A DNA stretch of 64,000 nt from the NCBI RefSeq assembly GCF_937616625.2, contig NC_065575.1, positions 4,099,501 to 4,163,500 of the forward strand. The letters run 5' to 3'. This DNA is from Mercurialis annua (lineage: Eukaryota; Streptophyta; Magnoliopsida; Malpighiales; Euphorbiaceae). Positions 26,201 to 38,026 of the stretch are shown piece after piece; positions within the stretch are counted from its first letter, which is position 1; every line of letters starts with the position of its first letter. The notes beneath the pieces were generated by a model. It ran no database searches, was not told the DNA's origin, and worked only from the letters and a program-made list of their open reading frames with translations. The translations under genes were made by a program, and so were the position numbers.

Positions 26201-27731
26201 TCCCCAAACCCAGTCCCAGTCACTACAAATCCAAACCCTAAACAAATAAATATAAAATTGAAAAAGAACCAAATCACAATTGAACGTCTGAAATTAATAT
26301 TATTAGCTCTAGAGTGAAGCCTTAAGATTGATTGCATATTCGACCAATAATCATACTCTAAAATTAAAGTGGAAAACATTTAAGCATAATTTGGCTCTAG
26401 ATGTTTATGTTTTTCTTCACAAATTATGTATCAAGTCCAACTCCAAGTAAGTCTATATGCCTTCGTTTAGATTAAAGTCATGGTATCTATTAAATAATCA
26501 ATTCATCTAAAAACTTTAACTGTTAGGTGAAACTCCAATTATAATTTTACTATCTTTTATATATACCCCTACATGTAAATACTCATTGAGTTTGAAGCCT
26601 AACAAACACATACTCCTTATCTTGAGCTCAAACAGTTAATTAACTAAATGAGAGTTGTCGAGCATCAAACTCTAGGCCTTTCGATTTTAAAGGTTATGAT
26701 ATGTTAAATAATCAATTCATCTACAAGTTGTTGGGTAAAACTCTATACTAAACATGTGCATTAACCTGTTTAAAAGTAATTCATTTTTGCATGCCAAGTA
26801 TCTTGAAAGCATAACAACATGCTTAAGCAGCAAAACTAAATGCAGTTGATAACAACTCTCTCTGAAGAAAAGTGTAGAAAAAATACTGCATAAATCATAT
26901 ACCAGTGTAACAAGGCTATACTTTCAGTCGGCAAATAGAGAATTGGACGGAAAATTAATAAAAACAAATACGTACATATTTTTCAAGTTCCTGAACTTTC
27001 CTCTGTAGTTCAGTCCTTAATCGGGTGTTCTCTTCTACCTGAGAAAGTATAATGCAAAACGAAAATATCACAAGCAAGGCACTATGTAAGTTATACAAGC
27101 CAAAATTAAGAAAAACAAATTCTAAACAACCAATAAGAGTGAATTTTCCCAACAAATACCCATCCATCTTTGGGACCAAAGTTCTCTAATATTAATTAAA
27201 TCCTAATATAGTCAAATATCGTGTTTGAAAAGTGATAGTTCCTAATCATAACTGGCATGATTATCCAAAAGTTCAATTCAATTCAATGTCTTGAAAATGA
27301 AATACTCCAAACAAGTATATAAGCATAACCTAAGTAGATACATTCACCAACAGCAAAATCAAATCCGAAAAGACATTAATTAACATCAAAACACAAAATA
27401 CAACTGATCTAATAAAATAAGTTTGGCAGTTTCAGTGTGGCAGTATGCAATATTTTAATTCAATAAACACAAACATATCCCTAACAACAGCTTCTACGAC
27501 ATTAAATTAAACGTAAAATGGCGAAATTACCTGTTGTCGAATTGTCGCCTCGGCAGCTTCTACAGCTTTCATAACCTGAAACAAGCTATCATTATTATTG
27601 TTATTGTTATTGTTCGTAACAGCAGCACCGGAAGTGCTTCCGTTGTTGCTATTTTCAGCTGAATCACCCAAAGATAATCCGGACATCTTATTCACCAATA
27701 ATTTGCCTTCATAGCCACCGTTCTCCATCAT
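11265..27731 (-). CDS. Plant-specific coiled-coil protein of unknown function (21 exons, 781 aa)
   Basis: I assembled 21 exons, all with GT..AG borders and one continuous frame: 27731-27531, 27038-26976, 25839-25499, 25425-25329, 25214-25137, 25015-24956, 24853-24749, 23852-23742, 20049-20008, 19853-19749, 19662-19478, 16925-16657, 16560-16445, 16315-16273, 16179-16088, 15601-15553, 14872-14802, 14643-14524, 13034-12934, 12343-12298, 11315-11265. Residues 1-67 are Asn/Ser-rich. Heptad-like helices follow at about 54-88 and 235-390 (IRDHEEEILQLRKHL, VLEKRIAYMRLAFDQQQQDL). From about residue 550 a conserved globular C-terminal region runs to the end (LQISGEAFPGRELKACGYSI, NFEWVRHLEDGSVEYIDGAK, DPEMQTHIERTL), finishing in the basic tail ERRKGKKKSLFFHK. 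The GYSIHGT...W.R...DG pattern hints at an Ig/A9-like repeat, which is inference. Similar plant proteins have, I believe, been labelled 'ribonuclease P subunit P38-related'; nothing visible supports an RNase P role. Confidence 0.88.
11804..12073. mobile_element. Mutator-like MITE in the last intron of the coiled-coil gene (270 bp)
   Basis: Ends are GGCTTAACCCATACAGAGG and, inverted, GGCCAAACCCATATGGCAC. A perfect 9-bp duplication ATATATTAA lies at 11795-11803 and 12074-12082. Inverted homology continues far inward (CACTTTATCA, TCGAAAATGTTA, CTTGTCATTT and their complements), so the whole element can fold into one hairpin. It lies inside the intron between the exons at 12343-12298 and 11315-11265. 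Confidence 0.88.
12456..12761. mobile_element. Mutator-like MITE in an intron of the coiled-coil gene (306 bp)
   Basis: Left end GTCCAAATGACTAAAAAAGG, inverted right end GGCCAAATGACTAAAAAGG. A perfect 9-bp duplication TTTAAAAAA lies at 12447-12455 and 12762-12770. Near-complete inverted symmetry extends through CCAAACCTTTCATGAAAG and the inner CTACGCGATTTTGCT arms around a central GATTGGCATG. It is in the intron just upstream of the exon 12343-12298. Confidence 0.88.
13317..13392. repeat. Tandem duplication of 38 bp in an intron
   Basis: Two identical adjacent units start at 13317 and 13355. Each begins TAAGCCTGAAAAAGAAG and ends TTAAACAGTGAT. It lies in the intron between the exons at 14643-14524 and 13034-12934. 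Confidence 0.9.
18385..18590. repeat. GGTTCAACC-rich repeat in an intron
   Basis: Within the large intron 16926-19477 a short region carries repeated direct and inverted motifs CCGGTTCAACC, GGTTCAACCGC and CCAACCGGTTC. It differs in composition from the AT-rich flanks. It is probably a small dispersed repeat; no ends could be defined. Confidence 0.35.
21380..21397. repeat. (GA)n microsatellite
   Basis: A run of about nine GA dinucleotides inside the 3.7-kb intron 20050-23741 of the coiled-coil gene. Confidence 0.9.
26460..26760. repeat. Dispersed-repeat-like segment with internal direct copies, in an intron
   Basis: TATTAAATAATCAATTCATCT followed by GTTAGGTGAAACTCC occurs at about 26485-26540. 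A diverged copy (ATGTTAAATAATCAATTCAT, then TTGGGTAAAACTC) occurs at about 26698-26745. Both are in the intron 25840-26975. It resembles common dicot dispersed repeats, but the class was not determined. Confidence 0.3.
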
Positions 27732-28073
27732 CGTCCAAATTCACATCAATTGCGAAATGAAACAGACCTAAAACCTAATTTTGAAGGAATAATTTCAGAA
27801 AAAATAGATTAATAAGTGATATATCCATCGATTAAAATGGTGAGAAGAACTAAAAATGCAATTTCTGAAACCCTAGGAAGAAATTCTAAATCGGAGACGG
27901 ATAGACAGGGACAAGAGAGAAATTACTAGAAATTTCTTGTGTTTTTTTATGTCTTTGTCTATAATAATGTGTGTGTAAGGAACGGGGCGCGTGGTGATGA
28001 TGGTGATAAGTATTTTTAAGGAGACGAAGAAGAAGAAGACGATGATGATCACTATTATTAATTATTAATGTTA
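27732..28073 (-). promoter_or_regulatory. 5' leader and promoter side of the coiled-coil gene
   Basis: Sequence upstream of the minus-strand start codon at 27731. A pyrimidine-rich minus-strand leader is visible (complement of AAGGAACGGGG and GACGAAGAAGAAGAAG). No defined promoter element can be supported by eye. Confidence 0.3.
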
Positions 28074-29030
28074 GGCAAAACCCATTATGAGTCCTTATAT
28101 TTCGTATTTTTATCTATTTAGTGCCTAACGATTAATTTTGATTTTAATAGTTTTATTTAATTTTATTATTGTTATCTAAAAACTATAGCTACAATCATCT
28201 TGAATCCAAAAAACAAAAGCTACAACTATCTAATTATGGCTTATAATTATTGATGGCTCTTATAAGGTTCACTTCACTTAGGGTTTAAGATTCATTACTC
28301 AAAATATCTCACATTTGAATTCATTTTATTTATATCTCAATCTAAAGTCAATTTTGATATAATATTAATAATTAATTTTCTACTGTAGTTAATTATTTAT
28401 AATTTTCTAATAAAAGTCAAAAAGTTTATTTATTTTAATTATTTATCAAAATCATACCAAACTTAATATTTTTTTAAAGGTTAGAATATGAATAAAATAA
28501 TCAAAAAACTTGATTTATTTTTAAGTGATTTTGCCTAAAATTAGTTATGTGTATTAACAGCAGCATATGAAACATTTAATAGTACAAATAGAAATTACAA
28601 ACATTTTGAGTGATATTCATTCGATGCAAAAAAAAGTAATTTTGCAAAATATTAATATTTATGAAAGTAATGTTATCTTATTTTATCAAAATTTATACTC
28701 ATGTATACTTTGCACATCGACTATATAGCTTTTAATTTATTTATATATAACTGAAAAAATTTATTTTACAATTTCATATAACATCAATTGAATGGTACTA
28801 ATTGAGCTTTGTTTATGTTGCTCCTCCTTCACAAAATATTGACATGTAACTAAATTTTCACCGTTGTTTGATTCACACATGTAACTTAATATTGTATCAT
28901 GCACCCTCATTTGGTTGAAGGGTCAAAGAATAAAAAATAAATATGTAGAACCAATAATATCAAAAATTAAATAGTGGGAACTAATTAAATAAAATACACA
29001 AAGTACATGGACTTAGAACGGATTTAAGCC
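28074..29030. mobile_element. Probable degraded Mutator-like foldback element (957 bp)
   Basis: Left end GGCAAAACCCATTATGAGTCC and inverted right end GGCTTAAATCCGTTCTAAGTCC share the GGC...GTCC pattern. Further inward, TATTTTTATCTATTTAGT pairs with TATTTTATTTAATTAGTT. The 9-bp flanks TTAATGTTA and TTATCATTA agree at six of nine positions. The interior is AT-rich and non-coding. Confidence 0.45.
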
Positions 29031-29693
29031 TTATCATTATTTTCTTTTCATTTCTTAGTTTGTACTTCTTCCTTTGCTAAGCGGATGATGATCATCACCT
29101 ATGTTGTTTTAATTATTTATTTATTAATTTATCATTTATTAATCTGTAGTCATTATTACATTAGTTCATAATTTTATTATTTTGAGAAGAAAAAAAGTTT
29201 GGGAAGAAAATTGTGACGCGGAGGATTTGATTATTTGTTGGCTCTCAAATGGGAAAATGTGCAAATATACTTTTAATGTATTGGTCTTGAAGACTTGAAC
29301 AATAAGTTTTTTAGATATACTAACTTTTTCAAAAGTAAAATTATATAAATGAAAAATTCAAAAATACTGTTAATGACAATTTTATAATTAAAAAAACACA
29401 TAATCTACATAAATTGATATAATAACTCATAAAGATATTCAATTAATAATAAATTCTACAAATTAGAAGTTAATAGAGTTAAAATACAATAAATAATTCA
29501 TACAATTTAAAAATTCATAAAATAGTTAAACATTCATTTTTAAATTAGACATTCCTAAATAGTTATACTTAAAAAATTAAATAAAAATATAATTTATAGT
29601 CAAAACTTCATTGATCCTCCATATTATATAGATAATTGATGTTTAGATACTTAAAAACAATATTAGGGTGAAAAATGAATATGAATATTTTTA
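29031..29693. other. AT-rich spacer
   Basis: No gene or recognisable element seen between two foldback elements. Confidence 0.5.
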
Positions 29694-30064
29694 GGCTTAA
29701 TTACTTAAAAACCACCCACCTTGAACTTTTTTTTCGTTTATACCCTGACCTAGGAAAAAATTCATTATGTTTCACCTCTACCCCGAGGCACTAAATTAAT
29801 CTTTTTTCATTTAAAAAAAAGTTTTAAATAATCCTTACTTTTGAATATTTTTAAAGATGAAGTATTTCTTTGTATTTTTTTTAATAGAGAAAAGTATAAA
29901 TAATCCTTATATTTAGTTGTTTTCAATAAATCATCTTCTTTTTTTGAAATTTAGGATATAGGTGAAACATAAACACATACGTCAGGGTATAAATGAATTT
30001 TTTTTTACATCAGGCTATAAACGAAAAAAAAATTCAAGGTGGGTGGTTTTTAAGTAATTAAGCC
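29694..30064. mobile_element. Mutator-like MITE, GGCTTAATTACTTAAAAACC family (371 bp)
   Basis: The left end GGCTTAATTACTTAAAAACC is matched exactly by the inverted right end, and pairing continues (CACCCACCTTGAA, then TCGTTTATACCCTGA). The flanks ATATTTTTA and TTTTTTTTA agree at seven of nine positions. The element at 43809-44378 has nearly the same ends and belongs to the same family. Confidence 0.8.
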
Positions 30065-30277
30065 TTTTTTTTAATATAATGAAGGTAAAAGAACAAGATT
30101 CCTCTTCCGACCGACTGATTATTATAAAAAAAAATGTCTGCAGATAAAATGATCACAAAAACTAATCCTTGATGGTTACCAAAAATCCCTCAAGTTTGAA
30201 GCACATAGCCTATCACTGCAACAATGGCATGGGTCGAAAAACTATCATCACAATCTGTAGTTCTATGTAGGGGTTAC

Positions 30278-32398
30278 TTATTTACCCCGGATTTTAATTT
30301 TAAGAGACCAGCTAAATTTTCCTTCCGGCAAAGGAATAGATTTCGGAAAGTTTAATTGTACGTTGTGTTCTCCAAAAGTGGTCAAAGGTGATGGCAAACG
30401 AACATTCTCTACCTCCAGTGCCACATTAAGCTGCCTTGCCACCTGAATAACAATGGAAAATCTCATTAATAGGTTATTAGTATAGAAAATATGTTCATTA
30501 GTTGATACATCCTGTTCCTCAACACACACCATGATTGAGTAGCACAGTTGGTATAAACAAGTTGCCTACTCGCGAGTTACTCAATCAACTCGAAAAACTC
30601 AAAATTGACTCAAAAAAAATCGAGTTTATTTCAAGCCAAGCTAAAGTATGAATAAAGAAACTAGTAAGCCTTGCGAGCCTAAACAAATCTCTTACGAACA
30701 CAAAACAATAATTTATTTATTTATTGTATTGACTTTAGGTGTATATCATCTTAATTTGTTGAATTCATATTTTATGATGGGCAAAGATTTTAAATGCATC
30801 AGTTTGAAATACCAATAGAACCATCAAGAGATCTTTTTGTTTCATAGAGTAAGCCCCTAAGACTACAAGTAGAACATATGAAATATAATCAGAATGATTT
30901 TCATAAACCAGTTCTTAGTATCTACTATCTATGTCTGATCTGATCCCAAATATGAATAAAGAAGCTCAGTAGTTACAATTGTCATGATTATTGAATATTA
31001 CAATCAACCATCTACAGATTATACTATCTGTTTCCTAGACCAAGCTTAGCACTGCGGTAATTCTTAATAAAAGAATTTTAAACAAAAAATAAAAGCTCTA
31101 CCAGGACAATTTTGTTAATAAAATGACCAACCCCCACATAGCATTTCCACTTGGGCACTAGAATATGCCACTTTTTAGCAAAACAATATGTATATGCAAA
31201 TCTATATCCATAGTGCTTGAAGCATATGCATACCGTTCCTAACCTATGGTTCGTGCTTCATATGTATCATGTGCAGAAAATAAAATATGGGCGGGATATA
31301 ACCTCCATAAACAAGCCAATGACTGAAAGAGAAGCGGGCAAGCCATATTCTACACACTTTTAGACTAAAGCAATTGCCAGAGCTTTCATAAACAAGTCTG
31401 TCTGAAACTTCCCTTCCATAATTCTCATGCATGCAATATTGACACCGTCCATGTAAATTTCTCAAGTTCAATAGCTTTAAACAATGAGAGTTATGTACCT
31501 CTTTCACAATATCATCCGCTGTTATCGGTGATCGAGTTTCTATGGGGTCATCTTTCGTTGCACGAGCACGGAATTTTTCAGAATTGATCCCTGCTCTAAT
31601 TGTCTAGAACGAAACATATAAGCAACAAATTTATGATTATAGCTGTCTAAAAAGGAAACCACAAGCAACAATTGAGAGATAGTATACAAACCAGCTGGGA
31701 ATTCATTAGGCGTTTTGCTGCTGTCTCATATTCCTTCATTGTATCTTCTACAGTCTCTTTAACTACTTTAACCTCTTCCTCTTCCTCATGTTGATAAATC
31801 TAATACAAACAAGACGTTAACGGTACATAAAATTGAGTTTTAATCAAACGTCGCAAACGAATTGGTAATTAAACCGCATTTTGGTAAATGAATGAGCAAT
31901 TCCATTAACAATAAAACAAGATTTGAGAAACCTTTCGCTGTTCCCTGATGAGAAAAGCAAACTTGTCAATGTTCGGGACGGCGAGCAATTTGGGCATCAG
32001 GTGGTTACGAAAATAGCCAGGCGCAACCTTCACTGTCTGGCCAGCTTTTCCAAGCTTCTCAATGTTCTGCAAATGAAATAAACTCAGTAATTCGTCCATT
32101 CTACCATTACACAAACATCCTTAAACTAAACGCAAAACATTTGACCTAATTCCTAATTTTACTGGTTAAATCAAAAATTATATAATAATGTGAAAATTGT
32201 TCAACAGTTGAAATAAAACGAGAAATGAAAACTTACAGTTGTGAGAATAACGTCTAGCTTTCTATAGCGAACGCCTTGACAAGCATGGTGAAGCGGATGG
32301 TGTAAGGAAGAAGCGGAGCTGTTATTGACAGTATTAGCAGCTTCTTGAATGCTAATTATACGGCGTAACGCATTTCTGCTATGTTGAACATGCGCCAT
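30278..32398 (-). CDS. Large ribosomal subunit protein bL9, mitochondrial type (5 exons, 224 aa)
   Basis: Exons 32398-32237, 32066-31932, 31799-31692, 31603-31499 and 30442-30278 join at GT..AG borders into one frame of 225 codons. Residues 1 to about 44 form a basic, Ser/Ala-rich presequence (HSRNALRRIISIQEAAN) that fits mitochondrial import. The bL9 N-domain follows: VILTTNIEKLGKAGQTVKV, then PGYFRNHLMPKLLAVPN, matching the bL9 signature G..G..V.V..GY.RN.L.P. A central charged helix (HEEEEEVKVVKETVEDTMKE) and a C-terminal domain (ARQLNVALEVENVRLPSP) complete it. bL9 bridges the L1-stalk base and neighbouring ribosomes (family knowledge). Targeting to mitochondria rather than plastids is inferred from the presequence and the gene context. 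Confidence 0.92.
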
Positions 32399-32965
32399 TT
32401 ACTTCAATTCTGATCAATTTCTTAATTTTCTGTGAGATTGAATTTTTCTACAGTTTTGAATGAAAAAAATTATGGAGAAGAGAACTTGAGATAGTGGCAG
32501 AGACGGCCGAAGAGTTTTTTTTCCTCTTATTTTGGGGTTTTATTTTTTCAGAGTTTAAAACGACGCTGTTATAGCGGCAAATTTCTTGAAAACAGTGTCG
32601 TTTAGCCTTAACCGAACCAAATTCTCTATGCACAATGGATCAATCTGGCAGTCAAATTTGTGTCTCCTAATCAAATAAGTATATTTTAATCTTTTTTAGG
32701 TTAATTAGATTTTTCAATTTGTGCTTTTGATCAAATAAGCATCTTAAGTCATTTTTATTTTTATTAGTCAATTAAGACCCAAGATCTCTTAATATAGATT
32801 AAGCAATACTTCAAATGCGGAATTACTTGACTTTAAGATACAAATTTAAAAATTTAACTGACTAAAATATTCTATTTAACTTGAAAATACAATTTTAGAG
32901 ATCAAAGTGAAAGTTAGCTAATAGTTATTTGAAGTGAAAACAACAATTTGACCCTTCATTCATAG
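32399..32965 (-). promoter_or_regulatory. 5' leader and upstream region of the bL9 gene
   Basis: Upstream sequence of the minus-strand bL9 gene as far as the hAT element edge. About 32640-32960 reads like a decayed repeat (TCAAATAAGTATATTTTAAT, then TCAAATAAGCATC), but its ends are unclear. No promoter motif can be fixed. Confidence 0.3.
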
Positions 32966-34339
32966 TAGGGGAGTGCATCGGTCGGTGCGGTTCGATTCTG
33001 AATATGTGAAAATTGACGGTGCCTATTATCATGCAAAGCAGAAATCAAATTGTCAAAAATTAAAACGATATAAATTTCATGTCGGTCAGTTTCGATTGGT
33101 TCGGTAATTCGGTTTGGCCCTCCAATTAGGCCTGGATATGGGCCTTTGCAAAACATACCACAATCATGATAAAATAAGGTACAAAATGCAAATAACATAA
33201 TAAATTACAAATGCAGGTATAAAATATACGAAACCTGTCCTAAATACAAATTTTCCATGTTTGAGTTCCCTTTCACAAATATACAAAATTACATCCCTTT
33301 TCATATATGCAAAAAAAAAAAACAATGTTCCAAACTGGTAATTACAATCAAAATGAAACCAAAAATAATTCAAGACAAAAGAGCTGGAGCAGAGTAGAGT
33401 AAAAGCAGTGCTAGTTACAGCATGAGGGAAGAGAAGTTGGCAGCTTCAAGCTGCTGTAAATTTCAAAAATCAGAATATCCAATACCAATGATTTACCATT
33501 GCAAAAATAGAACAAATTTTAATGAAACAATATTGTGGGGCTCAGAATATGAGTTTTTCTTTTCATTTGTAACGTGATCATGTCATATATGAAATGGTGG
33601 GTCAAAAATGTGTCATTACTTAATTTCATACCAACTATAACGTTACAACATCTGGCAGTGGTGGAAGCTTCATCATTGCCCAAAAAAAAAACAAATTTAA
33701 AACAGTTTTGATTTAAAGCACTGAAGACTTGAAGTACAAGTAAGTATATAAAATATTGAAAACTTGAAGTACAAGTAAGTATAGACAGTTTCAAAAAAAT
33801 GACTATAGAAGCAGTTTAAAAGCATTAAACTAGTTCTAAAATAATATCCAAATAGCCAAGCATTAAAGTACAAACATTGCATAAGTTAAATAAGTTAAAA
33901 TTAAAATAAGATCAACCCTACTTTGAAAAAGATAGAATTAGTTAAAAGAGCTTGCATATGTTTACAAAAAAGTTAAAAACAAGATTTAAAACAGCTTACA
34001 TTAGTTTTACTTCCACCACAACATATTGCTCAATTTAGATATTTCAGAAGGGACATGGCCACAGGGCATTATCATCCAAATCCATAGAAGATGATCGGAA
34101 GGGACATGGATAAAGATAGGGATAATTGAGTTTGGTAATTAGCTTCCACCATAAGGTCATTTACCAAAACTGCAACACATGTCATGACTTGTGTTCCAAA
34201 AATAAAAAAACAACATTTGCAAAATCTAAGCAGGAGGACCAACATTTGGCAACTCTGATGAATCCACAAAAGAAAAGTAAGTTTAGAAGAAGACAAAATG
34301 CATCATAACATGTAAAAATGATAAACAGAGAGTTAAAGG

Positions 34340-36310
34340 CATAACCTTGCTCACATGTTTCCAACTCTTCAATACTTTCTTCAACCACTAAAGAAGAAAT
34401 AGATGCTCTCAAACAATTCTCTGTACAAATAAGTGCTTCCACAGGTTTAAGAGTTCGAGAACTCCTGAAGCAATCCATAATCCTCCCACCAGTGCTGAAG
34501 GCAGACTCAGACGCCACGGTGAAAATGGGAACAACAAGAATATCTCTGGCCATTCTGCACAGAACTAGAAATCGAACAAAATTACACTCCCACCACATCA
34601 ACACATCAATTTGATCCTCATCATCCAATAAGGCCTCATTCAAATAGATATTTAGTTCAGTCCTTCGACAACTTGAGGTTCCCATTTCCCTCATATGTTG
34701 TTTGAATCTTGCTTTCATAACCGATAGAGGTTTTCTGCTACCAGTAACAGCAACAAAATTAGGGACAGGGACAGAGGCTATGTTAATGCCTCCTTCAAGT
34801 TGAGTCGAGTTAGGTTGAGAGGCTAACTCACAAACATTGCTCCCACCAACAACATCATAATCAGATTTGTATTCATTAAACAACATGGTTAGCTCATCAA
34901 CAACATAATTATATAAGATAACACCACTCATATTTCCAAACATAATAGTCAAATAATACTCCATACCTTATAATTTGACACTAGGATCAAACACATAAGC
35001 TAAAAAGATCAGCTTATTCATTTTGTCAGGATCACTCAAGTATTTATCAAACTTTAGTTTCATTCTTCCACCCAAATTCTTAATCTCTACATCATCACTA
35101 TTAATCATATCACACAATACCACATAAAAATCACATATTTCTTGAAAGTGCATATCAGAAGTAACATATAGAATACAAGAGATACGCAAAGTGACAGTGT
35201 AGAAGTGAGCAAGGCAATCAGCAAACTTTCTAACTACCTTCCAATCATGACTATCTGGTACACTAACATTCAAATCTGTTTTAAATGATGACTCATCTTC
35301 ATCATATTTCTCAAAAGCCTTTTCATACACAGAAACAGTAGTAAGCATAAAGTAAGTAGAGTTCTAGCATGTTGGTACATCAAGACATTAGCATTTCTTT
35401 GATTCAATTCCTACAAAATCAGTAGCTTCTTCAAAAAAAATTAACCTAAAAAGACTGTTTCTAATGTACCTAACAAACTCTCTTACTTTTTTAACAGACA
35501 CATTAACATCTTTTAGACCATCATTTACCACCAAATTCAGAATATGAGCAATACAACGTATATGCAAATACTTCCCTTTAGCAACCCCAGTTCCCCAAGA
35601 AATCAATTTCTTCCTAACCACATTCACAGCTACATCATTGCTACTGGCATTGTCCATAGTAATAGAGAACACATTTTTAACACCCCAATCAAGTACACAG
35701 TTTTCTAAAGATTTAGCAATATACTCACCCCTATGGCCACTAACAGGAATAAAAGATATAATACATGTATGCAATTTCCACAAATCATCAATTCAATGGC
35801 AAGTGACACACATATAATTGATTCTTTGAATGTTAGTCCATGTGTCAGTTGTAATGTTAACCCTATGAATATGGTCTTTTAAAAAAGATTTCAATTTTAA
35901 CTTTTCACTTGCAAACAGATTGAAACGATCTCTAGTCACAGTCCACCTTGAAGGAATTATGAACCTAGGACATGCAATGTTCATCAGTTTAATAAATCTC
36001 AACCCATTTACAAACCTAAAGGGCAGCTCGTCTACAATTATCATGTAAGCTAAGGACTCCCTAACAGCTTCTTGACTAAACTTCCATGCCCTTAAATTAA
36101 CTTTATCTCCAACATCAACAGGCTGAACAGTATGCAAAGTTAATAAAGTCTTATCTCATGTGTTTACTGTGAGGATTTTTTAGACAAGCCATCATATGTG
36201 CTCTAGAAGTGGATGTGCCATTAAGTTTACTATAACATTGATATAATTTAGAACAGCATAAGCATTTAGCACTAACCACTCTGCCCAAATCATCATTCAC
36301 ATGTTCAAAA
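34340..36310 (-). pseudogene. hAT transposase (RICESLEEPER/Ac-like), disabled
   Basis: On the minus strand a BED-type finger comes first (AKCLCCSKLYQC...H...C, about 36170-36300). It is followed by the catalytic region (YMIIVDELPFRFV, TTDTWTN, FSITMDNASSNDVAV, HIRCIAHILNLVVNDGL) and the C-terminal hAT dimerisation block (ILVVPIFTVASESAFSTGGR, then LICTENCLR). After a probable frameshift near 36160 between finger and catalytic part, one frame continues to about 34340. It is broken by four stop codons, at about 35791 (TGA), 35388 (TAA), 35370 (TAG, where the family has Trp) and 34967 (TAA). It is therefore inactive but only lightly decayed. Confidence 0.9.
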
Positions 36311-36548
36311 TGGTTTTAGACAGGGGACCTTTTGGATATTGGCTTCTTCTTCCTTGCATTAGCTACCTTGGCTACCTGAGGCTCAGGTTGAGGCTGTGTT
36401 GAACCACCAACACCATCAATATTAGCAGAAGCATTAGAACAGAGGGCAGTATTGCCCCCAATTCCAATTTGCTCAGCTGTTTGCATCGGCAAAATGAAAC
36501 AAGAAAATGTCAAGGCCAAGGCAATAGTTCAAGGAAATAAGCATAATA

Positions 36549-36880
36549 CTCCCTCCGTCCCATAAAGATAGGTCACCTTTCTATTTTTGGCGTCGCAAAT
36601 CATATGCCACCTTCTACATTTGGTAAACAACTTAACAACTCAAAGTCTTATATACCCTTCATAAATATGTCTAGTTATCCTTAAATGAATTAATGATTTC
36701 ATGTTTCAATACAAGACTCACCAATAAACAAGTTAGTCATTAATATATTATTTATATATCTAATAATTATAGAAGGATAAAATTGGAAAGTTGAATAAAA
36801 AAACTAATTAACAAACTTAACTATATTTTTCTTAAATCTTGTATTTGTCCAAATGGCCTATCTTTGTGGGAAGGAGGGAG
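36549..36880. mobile_element. Stowaway-type MITE nested in the hAT element (332 bp)
   Basis: Starts CTCCCTCCGTCCCATAAAGA and ends in the inverted copy TCTTTGTGGGAAGGAGGGAG. TA dinucleotides flank it at 36547-36548 and 36881-36882. It lies upstream of the transposase coding region, between it and the right terminal repeat. Confidence 0.92.
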
Positions 36881-38026
36881 TATAAAAAATTAACAAAAAA
36901 AATACACAATATGAAACTTACAATTGCATTTGGTTCCATCTAAAATGAATTAGGACGGACTTAAGCTTGCACCAGAGAGATTTGTTTCACAGAATCACAG
37001 ATTCAGAGTGAATAGAGTCACAAAAACATAGAGAGATTCACAATGAACATAATCACAGATTAACAGCTTCCACCACTTCAGTTCCTCATAAAACAAAGCA
37101 ATGAGAGTATTAGTAAACAATAATATTAGAGATAAAAAAAAGTTAAAAAAACAAGTAAAAATTTATACTAATAACGAATCTACCTTTTATATTTGTGATT
37201 CACAGTGAAGCTTCATTACACAGATCGAATCCACCATTTTAAGGGAAATATACAAGTGAATAGTAAAAAAAATCAGTGAAAAGGAACAAGAACATTGATG
37301 AATCACCATGAAAAGCAAAGTAAAAAACTTATATAAGTTAATAAAGTTACTAACAACTCACCACCATCAAGTCTCTAAACCTCTGTTTGCCTAATTATTA
37401 ACATATTGTTAATAAAATATGCAGGTATCAGAGAACGAGAGGAAGAAGATAAATAGAAACAGCCATCGATTTAGCTTAAGTAAAACATAAAATTAGAGGA
37501 ACCATAACATCAAAGGCGAGGAACACCCAATGATTAAGGGTTTATGCGAGGAAGAAGGGAAGCCATAGAGACTTGTGTGTTTGACTTGAGTTCAGAGAGT
37601 TTTAGGGTTAGGGTGAAAGAGGAGGCGAGACAGATGAAAAAGAGAATTAGAGAGAAATGAAGTGAGGCTGTGAGGGATTAGGGTTTCATTTTCATAAAAT
37701 GAAATATATACAAACACAAAACGTTCTATTTTGTGTTTGTGTAATTTACACAAATGACACTAACCCTTCGCACATGCACCACTTTCAGAACCTTCTTCAC
37801 ATGTATATGAAATGCTAGTAAAACGATGTTGTTTTACCCTGATCGGTTTTTTCGGTTAATTAAATCGATTAACCAACCCCTTAAACCGAATTATTTATCA
37901 AATATCGATATACACCCTAAATTAAAACCAAACTACACTGCTTTGTCAAAATAACCAAACCAATCCTTGAACTTCGGTTCGGTTCAGTTCGGTTATTTCG
38001 GCCAATTCGATTTATGCACACCCCTA

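Larger units (their letters stand above)
32966..38026 (-). mobile_element. hAT DNA transposon, full-length but inactive (5,061 bp)
   Basis: The left end TAGGGGAGTGCAT and the inverted right end TAGGGGTGTGCAT form the terminal repeats. Next to them is GGTTCG/CGAACC-rich subterminal sequence typical of hAT elements. The flanks ATTCATAG (32958-32965) and GTTCGTAG (38027-38034) form an 8-bp duplication that differs by two transitions. Inside lie a minus-strand transposase pseudogene and a nested Stowaway MITE. Confidence 0.88.

Noticed and set aside
26054..26379. ORFs of 61-75 codons on both strands
   Set aside because: Located wholly in an intron, low complexity, no conserved motif.
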